Source: Boudabousia marimammalium (lineage in GTDB: Bacteria; Actinomycetota; Actinomycetes; Actinomycetales; Actinomycetaceae). Taken from it: a DNA stretch of 64,000 nt. A program made the translations under genes and the position numbers. The stretch spans positions 62,001-126,000 of the forward strand of contig NZ_MPDM01000001.1 of the NCBI RefSeq assembly GCF_001936115.1, in the 5' to 3' direction. The notes beneath the pieces were generated by a model, which made no database searches, was not told the origin of the DNA, and saw nothing but the letters and a program-made list of their open reading frames with translations. Below, in pieces: positions 36,309-44,805 of this stretch (within the stretch, counting starts at the first letter, position 1; each line of letters opens with the position of its first letter).

Positions 36309-36803
36309 ACGACTACATCAAAAGAAGCTATAAGATACAGGAGGCATCTTGGTTTGATGCACTATGGTTCTTTTCCGTCAATTCAGTCGATGATTGCTAT
36401 TTCCACGTTGTTTTGTATTAACTAAATTAGATTTACAAATAATAAAAGGGAAACCTCATTACACTTATGGCATGGAAGGATTACGTCGTAGCCAGTTTGA
36501 ACACTCTATTTGATGGCGAGGATACATAGAATACGAACTAGATTGTATCTTGCGTAGATAGTCTAAGCTTAGAATCCGACAGCGAGTACGCATAGGTGCC
36601 AGTCTTAAGGATTTCCTACCATATTAGTCGGTAGTTCGGAGAAGAATATTTACAACATATAGAGGCATGCCGAGCGGCAATAGAGATTTACGGGGTACAA
36701 CCGAACGGCAAGTACATTTCCCGTGCCGCACTCCACCCTGCACAGCACCCTCGCAAGCACTGTTCAGCGGTAAAATATCTGCGACATTATTACCGTTTTA
36801 TGT
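36309..36803. other. Gene-free stretch with a composition switch
   Basis: No gene supported. The first ~380 bp are AT-rich. From about 36690 the DNA becomes GC-rich (GTGCCGCACTCCACCC), continuing into the secreted-protein remnant that follows. The edge probably marks a piece of core chromosome caught inside the accessory region. Confidence 0.5.
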
Positions 36804-37151
36804 TTGAAAGATTTTATTCAGATACGAATTCGTGAAACTGTTGCCGGGTTGGCTGCGGCCTCCCTCGTCACCCTGGTTTTAGCGCCGATTGCTGCTCTCG
36901 CGCCTGCCAGCTATGCGGCCCCGCAGGTCCTCCCGTTCAACGAGGACGCGCACATCCTGCCGTTCGACGGCATTGAGGATCCCGCCACCGCCGGCACCGT
37001 CACCATTAATGGTGGCGACGTCCTCCTGCCCGGCCGATCCGGAGCTAACCCACTCGCCAGAGTGCTGGCACGAATATCATTAGTATTCTACGTAACAGAA
37101 CCGAACACGTTAGTTAGGCAAACCATCCAACAGCTCAGCAATCTCTTCTAA
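36804..37151 (+). pseudogene. 5' piece of a GC-rich secreted protein gene, truncated
   Basis: Reads from a TTG at 36804: IRIRETVAGLAAASLVTLVL, then APIAALAPASYAAPQ, a clear Sec signal peptide, followed by VLPFNEDAHILPFDGIEDPA and GGDVLLPGRSG. At about 37065 the base composition drops sharply and the frame runs into AT-rich DNA that overlaps the end of the convergent 538-codon gene. The last ~27 codons are therefore foreign. It looks like the start of a core surface protein whose 3' part was lost when island DNA joined here. No family named. Confidence 0.6.
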
Positions 37152-38726
37152 CTTCCTCTCATAGTTCTCAGGCTTGACTTCTCGATAGGCCTTCATGACA
37201 ATCTTTCCGGTAGCGTTTGACATCTTATAACCCCAATACGAACCAAAGTCTTCATAGAAATCAACGATTCCCTTGGAGTCGCCCAGATACTCGAGTAGTT
37301 CACAATAGTCTCCAAACAAATGAACCGGAAATAGTTCCTGTTTATCGTACTTCAGTATCTTTTCAAGCTCTTTGAGTAGCTCTCCGGCTTTCTCTTTACT
37401 ATCAGGTTGTGTTGCGAACTCTGTCTGCGCAGAAACTAACACGGTATAGTCTACGTGCATTTTGTATCTCAAGTAGCCCGCATCTGAATATAGTTGTTTC
37501 AGATGGAACAGTTCACTTTTTATCTGCGATTTCTCGATTGATAGTTCACGATCGTGGCCTAATAGGAGTGCCCGAATAGTTAGCTGGATGACAATCTCAT
37601 GTTCGAGCGATTTACTGCTAAGGACCCTAACGTCAATGTACCTTTGGGCGACTTTCTTCTCTTCAAACTCGAAGTCCGATTCTATTTCAGCATAGAACAA
37701 GACACTGTACTCTCTTACAATCGAGGTGATATCTTTCGATATTGACATGAGTCTCTCAACAGCTAGATACACGGAAACAAACACGCCTAGCGCAGATACC
37801 AGACCACCAGTCGCTTCAGTCTTCCCAGTAAACACTGCTAGAAGAATCGAAATAGACACCAGAGAGAAAAACACGAGAGTTTTTAACGCTAAAGAAAACA
37901 ATGGCCTTCCCGTTTGGGAGTTCTGGTAGAGAGATAGCACAATTGCCAAGAGCAGAAACAGCACCAAAACATAGTTCAGCCCACTGAGAGAATGCAAAAC
38001 CACTGCCAGAACTGCCGCACTGATCACGATAAAAGCTATTTTACGGGCTTCTGGTTTCCCAACCGCAGTCTCACCTGTCCTAGTAAACAACATGTACCTC
38101 AGGTTCTGCAACAACCCGGAATAGTAGCCACTACCAAACGGAAAGATTAGCACAATCAAAAAGAGAGTAGCTCCCCACCCCAGACATGCTAAGACAACAA
38201 ACTTCACCTCGTAACCACTAACAACTACGGAGAAAACTGCCCACACCAAAAGCTGCAAAACGAAGATAAAGATTTGAATCACAAGGGCGACTGCGTACCT
38301 AGTCGCTTTTACGACTTTAAGTCTTGTCAAAAACCAGACTGAAATGACAAAACATAAGATTATGAAAAGCCAAAGGATACTGAAGTAGTCAAACTGACTT
38401 GGCCACCCAATCGGGGCCTCCCAGCAGCTTGCAAGGGAAGGATCTAGCCCCTGACCTATGCTTCCAAGATCGCTGTTGCGAAGTTGATCAAAACACTCAT
38501 GCCCCGATCGAATAATACTTAGAATATCTTGCAGAAAATATGGGAAAGAACTAACTATCCAAGAAATGACAAAAGCCGAGTACCAAAAAACAAGCTGGTC
38601 AGCTCTCTTAGTGCTTCCTGAAATCCTGAGTAATCCCCAATAAGATATATCAACAAGCTGTGCTAAGGTCCATTCTGCACCAGCATCATCGCCGACCTGC
38701 CGCTTACCACTACCGCCATTGAACAC
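37110..38726 (-). CDS. Hypothetical multi-pass membrane protein with cytoplasmic C-terminal domain
   Basis: 538 residues. About nine hydrophobic helices in the first ~330 residues (for example FSILWLFIILCFVISVWFL, VALVIQIFIFVLQLLVWAVF, TLVFFSLVSISILLAVFTG, LVSALGVFVSVYLAVERLM), then a soluble ~200-residue C-terminal domain with charged helices (KSQIKSELFHLKQLYSDAGY, ELLKELEKILKYDKQELFP). No family recognised. AT-rich, so acquired. The gene ends inside the 3' part of the truncated secreted-protein remnant. The ATG start has only a weak purine tract upstream. Confidence 0.6.
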   Translation of the reverse strand: MFNGGSGKRQVGDDAGAEWTLAQLVDISYWGLLRISGSTKRADQLVFWYSAFVISWIVSSFPYFLQDILSIIRSGHECFDQLRNSDLGSIGQGLDPSLASCWEAPIGWPSQFDYFSILWLFIILCFVISVWFLTRLKVVKATRYAVALVIQIFIFVLQLLVWAVFSVVVSGYEVKFVVLACLGWGATLFLIVLIFPFGSGYYSGLLQNLRYMLFTRTGETAVGKPEARKIAFIVISAAVLAVVLHSLSGLNYVLVLFLLLAIVLSLYQNSQTGRPLFSLALKTLVFFSLVSISILLAVFTGKTEATGGLVSALGVFVSVYLAVERLMSISKDITSIVREYSVLFYAEIESDFEFEEKKVAQRYIDVRVLSSKSLEHEIVIQLTIRALLLGHDRELSIEKSQIKSELFHLKQLYSDAGYLRYKMHVDYTVLVSAQTEFATQPDSKEKAGELLKELEKILKYDKQELFPVHLFGDYCELLEYLGDSKGIVDFYEDFGSYWGYKMSNATGKIVMKAYREVKPENYERKLEEIAELLDGLPN

Positions 38727-39035
38727 AATACCGCCACCTCTAGAGCGAAAACTCCCTACGCGCTCATTCTTTCATACCAAAAGGAACTTGTGAGATTCAA
38801 GCTAATACTGCTTATGGTACGCTCAGGTGATTAACCGCTAGGGACCATCAAAGACTCAAAGAAAAGTTAATCAGCTACGCACATACGATGATAGAAAAGT
38901 ATCATTGTATATGTAGAGCAGTGGAAAACCTATCGAGCCCCCTATGCAACCTTTCTCAATTGATACGAGAAAGACAAGGATAGGTAGCTTTGAATTCGTA
39001 AAGATTTACCCATAATGCACTGAGGTGACATCCCC

Positions 39036-39860
39036 ATGGTTTTTGTTCTAGGTAGTTTGAGTATTGTTCATTGATGTCCTACCGGCGTGTAGGGAGAATG
39101 GTGAAGAGGTTTACGAAACACTGTCCAAAACAGATTGTTCGCATATTGGGGAAGGCCCCGGAACTCAAAGAGAGAGCGAATCTGTCGCTAGATTCAAACC
39201 GGGCTGGGTATTAGTGAAGCGAAGCTGCACCATTGGCAGGCTACCTGTGCAGAGGTAACCTAGAGTGAGGCCAAAGAGTTGCACCGGCGGCGTGATGAAA
39301 ACTCGCGCCTGAAGCGTCTGCTAGGTCAAGCTAGGCTAGAAAGAGTAGTGTGGAAGGAACTATCCGAGAAAAACTTCTAAGCCTAATCCACCGCGATGAT
39401 TCGGTATGGCATCTAGTTGGGCGGGATATTACCAAAGAACTGCCTGCCAAATTGTTGGTCTCTCACACGACGGTTATCGGCGGGTAAGCGCCTCGATAGC
39501 AGACCTGATAAGTACTATCCCTTACGCCAGTGCATGCACCAGTTCGTTAAGGATTACCGCCGGTCGGGACACTCGCGTGCTTGAATCAAGACAACACTAA
39601 AAAGAGTGTAGGGTGCGCGCGGTAAACCTTCCTTAGAATCTGGTCAATACGCGAAAAATATGTGGGCACCAGATTTCTGGTTCGATTCGACCCCGACGTG
39701 GGAAATGATCAAAATATGCAACATTATTGATGTATGCACTCGAGAACATGTTGGTTTTGCCATCAATGGCAGACTTGATACGGCTTCGGCCATCGAGCTA
39801 CTTGACCTAACATCACTCGAAGATAACAGCACCGACAACCTCGGTCATACCCGAACGCCC
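39036..39860 (+). mobile_element. IS3-family element, copy 3 (heavily decayed)
   Basis: Fragments of the same IS as copies 1, 2 and 4: GTAGGGAGAATGGTGAAGAG near 39090 (orfA start), LHRRRDENSRLKRLLGQAR near 39290, GLSHDGYRRVSAS near 39460, MIKICNIIDVCTREHVGFAI near 39705 and LEDNSTDNLGHTRT near 39820. Multiple frame changes and deletions; the right end is lost. 38727-39035 upstream holds no gene. Confidence 0.72.
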
Positions 39861-39939
39861 TACTTTTATGTAATCTTCGGCTTCACCCAAGCAACCGGAA
39901 CATTAGTTGCCATATCTCCCAACACCATCTCAGTTTATG

Positions 39940-40110
39940 TATGAGGTATTTCCCTAAACAGCCCAAAATTGGCCCCAATTCGGTAATAACTCATACACAA
40001 ACGCACAAAAGCAGACCAAAACACCAGTTGGGTATGACATTGCGCCAGAAAACAGGCAAATCCGGGCTAAAAATGGCGGAAAAGCATACCAAACTGCACG
40101 AGACTACTTC
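39940..40110 (+). repeat. Long-stem intergenic repeat, family 2, copy D
   Basis: TATGAG (39940-39945) pairs with CTCATA (39990-39995), with ACAGCCCAAAATTGGCCCCA in the loop. It is followed by CACAAACGCACAAAAGCAGA, then GGTATGACATT near 40029 and GCATACC near 40085. The plan is the same as copy E at 53708-53925, where the stem bases are TATGGG and CCCATA. Open frames across it are repeat-derived. Confidence 0.75.
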
Positions 40111-40234
40111 TTGCACAACCACGGAATCTCCTCAAGCAGGACTCATAGCTATCAAATGCGCGGATACGAAACAACATTTCCTCACAGACCTGCAGATTGT
40201 CAAAGAATCTACCCACACATTGGACTTATTAATT

Positions 40235-40363
40235 CGTGTTGAGTAAAACATCTTCGTGGCGAGTAGATAATCAAAATCCAAGTATTTCTCACGTCCATCG
40301 AATATAAGCTAAGAGATACAAACAAAACTTCCGTGTTGAGTAATACCGGCACGTGTTGAGTAA
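40235..40363 (+). repeat. Three copies of CGTGTTGAGTAA
   Basis: Exact copies start at 40235, 40332 and 40352. The last one extends to the dyad GTGTT-GAGT-AACAC. They lie in a gene-free stretch (39860-40727) upstream of the toxin-antitoxin remnant. Confidence 0.7.
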
Positions 40364-40662
40364 CACTCTGTGATATCACTTGATATTGTGAACAACAACA
40401 GAAGCTAAGTGTTTAGCTATGTATTCATTAGGGCCAAATGCCTTTCAAGCACATATATTTGCCCACACACTAGCTTCGTACAGCAGACAAATCAGCATAC
40501 TTACCAGTTATCCGGAAATCCCGGACAACTGCATGAAACTGGCAAATCAAGATACGCCGGTTTTACCGTCGAGTCACAAAGTATTGTGTAACGCTGACGC
40601 CGCACCCGAAGGGGCTCTTCAAACCAAATATCAGTCAGCCTTAATGTATCTCTCCAAATACC

Positions 40663-40690
40663 TTGACTTCTGTAGCGTACAGGCTACACT
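40663..40690 (+). promoter_or_regulatory. Promoter with overlapping operator of the HigBA-type locus
   Basis: TTGACT (40663-40668), 16-base spacer, TACACT (40685-40690): a sigma-70-like promoter. TGTAGC (40671-40676) and GCTACA (40683-40688) form a perfect dyad that covers the spacer and the -10 box, as expected of an antitoxin autoregulation site. Distance to the antitoxin start is 120 bp, leaving room only for a truncated toxin gene. Confidence 0.55.
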
Positions 40691-40727
40691 GGTGGTGCGG
40701 AACTGAGGCAAGTGATATTTTCAATGA

Positions 40728-40814
40728 CTTTCTGTTGGAGCTAAATCATCCCAGAGCAAAGACATTAACCAAGCAAAATTATTAGCACGGGAAATACAGA
40801 AAGGAACATTATGA
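40728..40814 (+). pseudogene. HigB/RelE-type toxin, C-terminal remnant
   Basis: Only about 28 codons are left: LSVGAKSSQSKDINQAKLLA, then REIQKGTL and TGA. This matches the C-terminal tail of the phage Gp49-like (HigB) toxins, which end with a K-S-S/T-Q-x-x-D-I-x-x-A-K pattern. The TGA (40812-40814) overlaps the antitoxin ATG as in intact pairs. The catalytic body is gone. Confidence 0.6.
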
Positions 40815-41101
40815 GTGAAGTAACCTTTCGGCGTTTCGATGCCAGCGCCTATCTTGCCGACAGTAAAGATATTGAAGACTATCTTGCCCTAGCCATCGAA
40901 GAAGGGGATGCTAAAACAATCCAGCTGGTCTTGCGTGATATTGCTAAAGCCCAAGGAATGACTCAGTTAGCAAAAGACACCGGCCTGAACCGAGAGTCTC
41001 TTTATAAAGCACTATCGGCGCAAGGCAATCCCTCGTTTGCTAGTATCCTCAAAATCACTCAAGCGCTGGGTCTGAAACTGACCCTTCGTCACACCGGGTA
41101 A
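40811..41101 (+). CDS. HigA-type addiction module antitoxin, orphan
   Basis: 96 residues, ATG 40811 with AAAGGA upstream. TIGR02684-type putative addiction module antidote: N-terminal FRRFDASAYLADSKDIEDYL, then the helix-turn-helix GMTQLAKDTGLNRESLYKAL and SFASILKITQALGLKL. It would bind its toxin and its own promoter. The toxin gene upstream is reduced to a C-terminal stub, so this is an orphan that may still repress its operator or neutralise related toxins. Confidence 0.85.
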   Translation: MSEVTFRRFDASAYLADSKDIEDYLALAIEEGDAKTIQLVLRDIAKAQGMTQLAKDTGLNRESLYKALSAQGNPSFASILKITQALGLKLTLRHTG

Positions 41102-41103
41102 GA

Positions 41104-41844
41104 CTATTCTTTTTCTACTACGTCAGCTTTATCTACCCATCTGGCTAATAAACTGAACGCAGCCAGTTGCTCTACACATAGTTGTTCATCTTCTTCATCT
41201 TCGCTTGCTACGTCGTGCGCATTCAGGTTTCTGACACCTTTATAGAGGGCTTCACCCAAAGCTCTTGCTCCCTCATGAAGGCTCTTATAAGAATCACTTC
41301 CGTCATTCTCACTCAGACGTAACCTAGGTTTACCCTTTTCTGCCTCTGCCAGAGAGAATGCTTGTTGAAACAACTTGGCGTCTGAAAGATCTTTTCGATT
41401 AAGCTTATTCTGGGTTTCTGCGTTAATTTTAACCGCTGTCTGCAGCACCGCTTGACGATAATAACCACTCATCCATAAGGAACTAGCATTTTCCCACGCC
41501 CAAGGATGAAGATTTGATATTGCTACAGTGGGGCCATCGTCTCCAATGATTGACGATAACTCAATTTCTGATTCTATTGCAGCTATGCCCCTCAAGGCCT
41601 GTGTACGCAACCACTTATATTCGCCGTCGTTTTCACCCTGTACACCATTCTGCCTCCAGTCAGGAGTAGCTCTGTCAAGTATTTTCTCAACTATGTAAGA
41701 CAGCCGATCCGCATCCTCCCTTCTACCTTTCATAACGGTCCCCAAGTACACAATCCCGTTACTTGCATCTGGGACAACTTGCTTAGTTACCTCAACAAAT
41801 TCCTTGAGCTTATCAGCTGCTTGTTCTGGATTCTTAAGTCTCAT
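41104..41844 (-). CDS. TIGR02391 family protein
   Basis: 246 residues. The C-terminal half has the TIGR02391 (Ymh) signature: NLHPWAWENASSLWMSGYYRQA, read here in two overlapping pieces (NLHPWAWENASSLWMSG, YYRQAVLQTAVKINAETQNK), then SDAKLFQQAFSLAEAEKG, GVRNLNAHD and EQLAAFSLLARWVDKA. The family is widespread on mobile elements and near restriction or abortive-infection genes; its activity is unknown. The gene is convergent with the orphan antitoxin (3-bp gap). Its first codons and upstream region were duplicated at 34485-34831. Confidence 0.82.
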   Translation of the reverse strand: MRLKNPEQAADKLKEFVEVTKQVVPDASNGIVYLGTVMKGRREDADRLSYIVEKILDRATPDWRQNGVQGENDGEYKWLRTQALRGIAAIESEIELSSIIGDDGPTVAISNLHPWAWENASSLWMSGYYRQAVLQTAVKINAETQNKLNRKDLSDAKLFQQAFSLAEAEKGKPRLRLSENDGSDSYKSLHEGARALGEALYKGVRNLNAHDVASEDEEDEQLCVEQLAAFSLLARWVDKADVVEKE

Positions 41845-42155
41845 ATGTTAAGTATCCAATAAATCCTGCCCATACAAAAGTAGGCCAAAATCTGAAAACA
41901 GAACGTGCCGGGAAATGAATCGGAATCGAGATTTAAGCAATCCTAGAATCACTAGATGTAAAAGCCAGCAGGTAGCGATAACTATATCCAGCTTAGTTAC
42001 TTCACTCCCCATACTGTTACGTAGTTTACCTACACAACTATTGTTATCCGGACAACCAATGTATGGCCTTTCTAACCTTGAGTAAATGACTAACTGGAGT
42101 GGTTTAGGAATTAAATCCGGTTGGTTTCGGTGTTGACCGTATTTCTTGTCTCCAT
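41816..42155 (-). repeat. Long direct repeat, copy 2 (pairs with 34485-34831)
   Basis: See the first copy. Here the repeat runs from the 5' end of the intact TIGR02391 gene, through the 54-codon ORF, into the right end of IS copy 4. The repeat probably arose when the IS carried or copied flanking DNA. Confidence 0.88.
41848..42012 (-). CDS. Small hydrophobic protein, 54 residues (copy 2)
   Basis: Same 54-codon ORF as at 34523-34687: start MGSEVTKLDIVIATCWLLHL, one membrane helix, stop three bases before the TIGR02391 ATG at 41844. Here the partner gene is intact, so this is the copy to test for a two-gene module (small membrane protein plus TIGR02391 protein). Differences between the copies keep the frame open. 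No obvious ribosome-binding site. Confidence 0.4.
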   Translation of the reverse strand: MGSEVTKLDIVIATCWLLHLVILGLLKSRFRFISRHVLFSDFGLLLYGQDLLDT

Positions 42156-43257
42156 TGTTCCGCGTATTGTCGCGGGCTGAGGCAGCCTAGCGAGGAATGC
42201 GGATAGAACTCAGTGCAGCGCTGGGATTATTGATTTACGAGCGTGCGGGCATGAGTAAGATTCTTGGTGCAGTTATCCTCGGGAAACTCATCACACATGC
42301 GATTGTGGAACGATTCAACAAACCCGTTATGTCATGCCAAGACTGTCAGGGTGGGATGAACGCCTGAAGCGTCTCATCCTCACAAGCCCAGTCCCGTAGG
42401 GTACTGGAGCTGAATTCAGATCCGTTATCCATACAAATCACCCACGGCCTGCCTCCATTTTCGAGCGATGCTAGGTCTCGTAACTCGCTTACCGCAGCCG
42501 TAGCAAGCCTGTGATCGATGGCGAAACCGACATGCTCGCGGGTGTATTCATCGATGACGTTGCATATTTTGATCATCTTCCCCCGCTAGGTCGAATCGAA
42601 CTGAAAATCCAGTGCTCACAAATCTTCCGGGTATCGACCGGCCAGAACCTCGCGATGATCTTTCCCTGTCAAGCGGTTGCGCTTCTTGCTTGGTAACACA
42701 CGCCAGCCTTCCTCACATCAAATCTTGCGAAAGGTCTCCCAACACACCCCGTATCCTTCTGCTAGCGCCGTGATCCAAGCACACCGGTGTCCCCATCGGC
42801 AGCGAACTTGAGCAAACTCCCGCATCCACTCACGTAAAGATGTGTACTTATCAGGCTTATGATTGCGGCATCATTGCAGCTAACGGGGCTTAGAAATCTC
42901 CCTTCGACAGTTCCTTCCACGCTGCTTTTCCCAACTCGGCTCGACCTATAGCAGGTGCTTGAGACGCGAGTTCTCATCACCCAGACGCTGCAGCTCTCTA
43001 GCATCGCTCTTAGTAATCGCCTCACAGGTTGCTTGCCACCGGTTCAGTGTCGCTTCGCTAATCCCCAGAACGGTCAGAATCTAAACCATGCCCGACACTG
43101 ATGCTCTCATCTCCTTGGCTTTATCAAGCTCACGAACGATTCGTTCTAGAGCGTGCCGGCTAAACTCCTTCACCGTTCACCCATTCTCCCCACGCACAGA
43201 CAGGGCAACAACGGACAACACTCAAAACACCTGAACCCAAAAACTTAGAACACTCCA
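42095..43257 (-). mobile_element. IS3-family element, copy 4 (decayed, both ends present)
   Basis: 1163 bp from TGGAGTGGTTTAGG (42095) to the inverted CTTAGAACACTCCA (43244-43257). Minus-strand pieces: MIKICNVIDEYTREHVGFAI, DHRLATAAVSELRDLASLEN, VICMDNGSEFSSSTLRDWAC (DDE Asp region). Several frame changes. Its ends give the best view of the terminal repeats of this IS. Confidence 0.82.
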
Positions 43258-43267
43258 GCACGAAAAG

Positions 43268-43368
43268 CCGACGTGTCCTTCAACAACCTATTCGCATCAC
43301 GAAATTCCCGTTTTTCACGGCGTAATCGAGGATTTTCTACAACAATACTTTCATCTGCACGAACCAAA
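43268..43368 (-). pseudogene. Fragment of a second IS3-type OrfA
   Basis: Minus-strand reading RADESIVVENPRLRREKREF, then RDANRLLKDTSAF, the zipper region of an OrfA of a different IS3 subgroup (ENRELRRANEILK type). It lies directly next to IS copy 4 and before the yhf operon terminator. Confidence 0.6.
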
Positions 43369-43508
43369 CGGTCTTACCTGCGAGATTAAACCAACCATTG
43401 CCGAGCAGTATGAGTGGAAACACCTAGTTTTGGTGCTACCACCAAGCAAGTTAAACGGAACAAAACCTAGACCACTTCAAAATCAGCGATTTTGTTGATA
43501 GCTAACAG

Positions 43509-43544
43509 AATGGGGTCCGCGGTCAAAAGACCGCAGACCCCATT
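43509..43544 (-). terminator. Strong hairpin terminating the yhf-type operon
   Basis: AATGGGGTC-C-GCGGTC (43509-43524), loop AAAA, GACCGC-A-GACCCCATT (43529-43544), 23 bp past the stop of the last operon gene. The T-rich tract is weak but the stem is long and GC-rich. Confidence 0.75.
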
Positions 43545-43566
43545 ATTCAGGAGTTCGCAAAAATGA

Positions 43567-44805
43567 CTAAGGCTTAAGGACTTCTCCATGCCCGACTGGA
43601 TTGCAACCAAGATGATTGGCCAAAGTTGCCCCAATATTGGCGAGAGAATCCCAAGGAGAGCCAAGTGTTACGCTAAGACCCTCAGATTGATTATTGCGCG
43701 ATACCCACAGAGCAGGCACATATTCACGGGTATGGAATGAATGCTCAATGGTAGGGTCGTTACCATGGTCTGCTGTGATTACTAAATAATCGTCTCCATC
43801 TAGTTTTGACAAGAGTTCTGGTAGCATTTTGTTTACCAATTCCAGTGTTTCGCAATACATTCCTGGATCTTGTTGATGCCCAGCTAGATCTGTTTCTTGG
43901 ATATTAGTCACTGTCAATTTTTTATGTCCAGCTAACTTGATTGTCGTTGCCATGTTTTCTTTGGTGTCAACACCTGGTCTACGGTCTACCTCTGAATCTG
44001 TTTCTAAAATATCGGCAGCTTTACCGACCAGAGCAACGTTGTTACCGCCCTTTGCTACGAGTTCGGGTAGTTGGCGACGATGATCAATATCCAAACCTAG
44101 ATGAACGACCTGTAGACCTCCATTTACGTAGAATCCAGTCATCGGGGTATCTAGTCCGTAAGTACCATGGCTCCCAGGATGGGTATAGTTGTCCAGCGTT
44201 TTTTCGGAGTATCCACCGACGCATATAACCCGGGCTACGGGCGCTACCTGCCGAACTAGTTTTGAGACATCCATGAGTTTATCCCAAGTTACATCGCTTA
44301 ATCGCGCTGACACGTTCCAGTTTAGCCCGGGGTCGGCTTCCAAATTGTCATGAATCAAAATATGATCATCGACTACTAGGTTTGCTTTGTCTTTAGCGAG
44401 CCACCGTACGGAGTATCCTTGAGATTCAAGAAGTTCTTGCACCTCATCAACGCGCTCTATCAATGGGCACACCACTACCTTTGACATATCTGCACCCATC
44501 AGGGTCTGGTGTCCAGCAAAGGTATCTGCCCCTGGATATCCTAGTGACAGACGATGAACACGGGAATGCAATCCAGCGCTAAAGTCGTTGATTTCGGAGG
44601 CCTCGCTAAGTTTGATTCCAGGGCATAGTTTATTCAAGCCCAATGCGGTCAAATACCCTATGTCCAAGTCTCGTGATCGATGGGCACGTGACCATTCGGT
44701 CAAAGACTTTAACGTGTGCGCCTCAACGTCGCTCTTGCGTAATTCCCCTGCATCAGGCATAGCTCCAATACCGAAACCATCAAGAACTAGTACAATGTCA
44801 CCCAT
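43567..44805 (-). CDS. yhfW: YhfW-like mutase of the alkaline phosphatase superfamily
   Basis: 412 residues (E. coli YhfW is of very similar length). Phosphopentomutase-like metal motifs: VLDGFGIGAMPDAG (first Asp), GADTFAGHQTLMG (Thr region), ETDLAGHQQDPG, and ITADHGNDPT, with HTREYVPALW near the end. These bind two metals and transfer phosphate; YhfW's own substrate is unknown. Last gene of an eight-gene operon, overlapping the yhfX stop by eight bases. A strong hairpin follows. Confidence 0.88.
   Translation of the reverse strand: MGDIVLVLDGFGIGAMPDAGELRKSDVEAHTLKSLTEWSRAHRSRDLDIGYLTALGLNKLCPGIKLSEASEINDFSAGLHSRVHRLSLGYPGADTFAGHQTLMGADMSKVVVCPLIERVDEVQELLESQGYSVRWLAKDKANLVVDDHILIHDNLEADPGLNWNVSARLSDVTWDKLMDVSKLVRQVAPVARVICVGGYSEKTLDNYTHPGSHGTYGLDTPMTGFYVNGGLQVVHLGLDIDHRRQLPELVAKGGNNVALVGKAADILETDSEVDRRPGVDTKENMATTIKLAGHKKLTVTNIQETDLAGHQQDPGMYCETLELVNKMLPELLSKLDGDDYLVITADHGNDPTIEHSFHTREYVPALWVSRNNQSEGLSVTLGSPWDSLANIGATLANHLGCNPVGHGEVLKP

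Noticed and set aside
40419-40706. 95-codon frame upstream of the antitoxin as a toxin
   Set aside because: It does not resemble HigB/RelE and runs across the promoter and operator; the real toxin tail is in 40728-40814.
33239-43257. One large composite transposon bounded by IS copies 1 and 4
   Set aside because: All copies are decayed with different lesions and no matching target duplications were visible at the outer ends.
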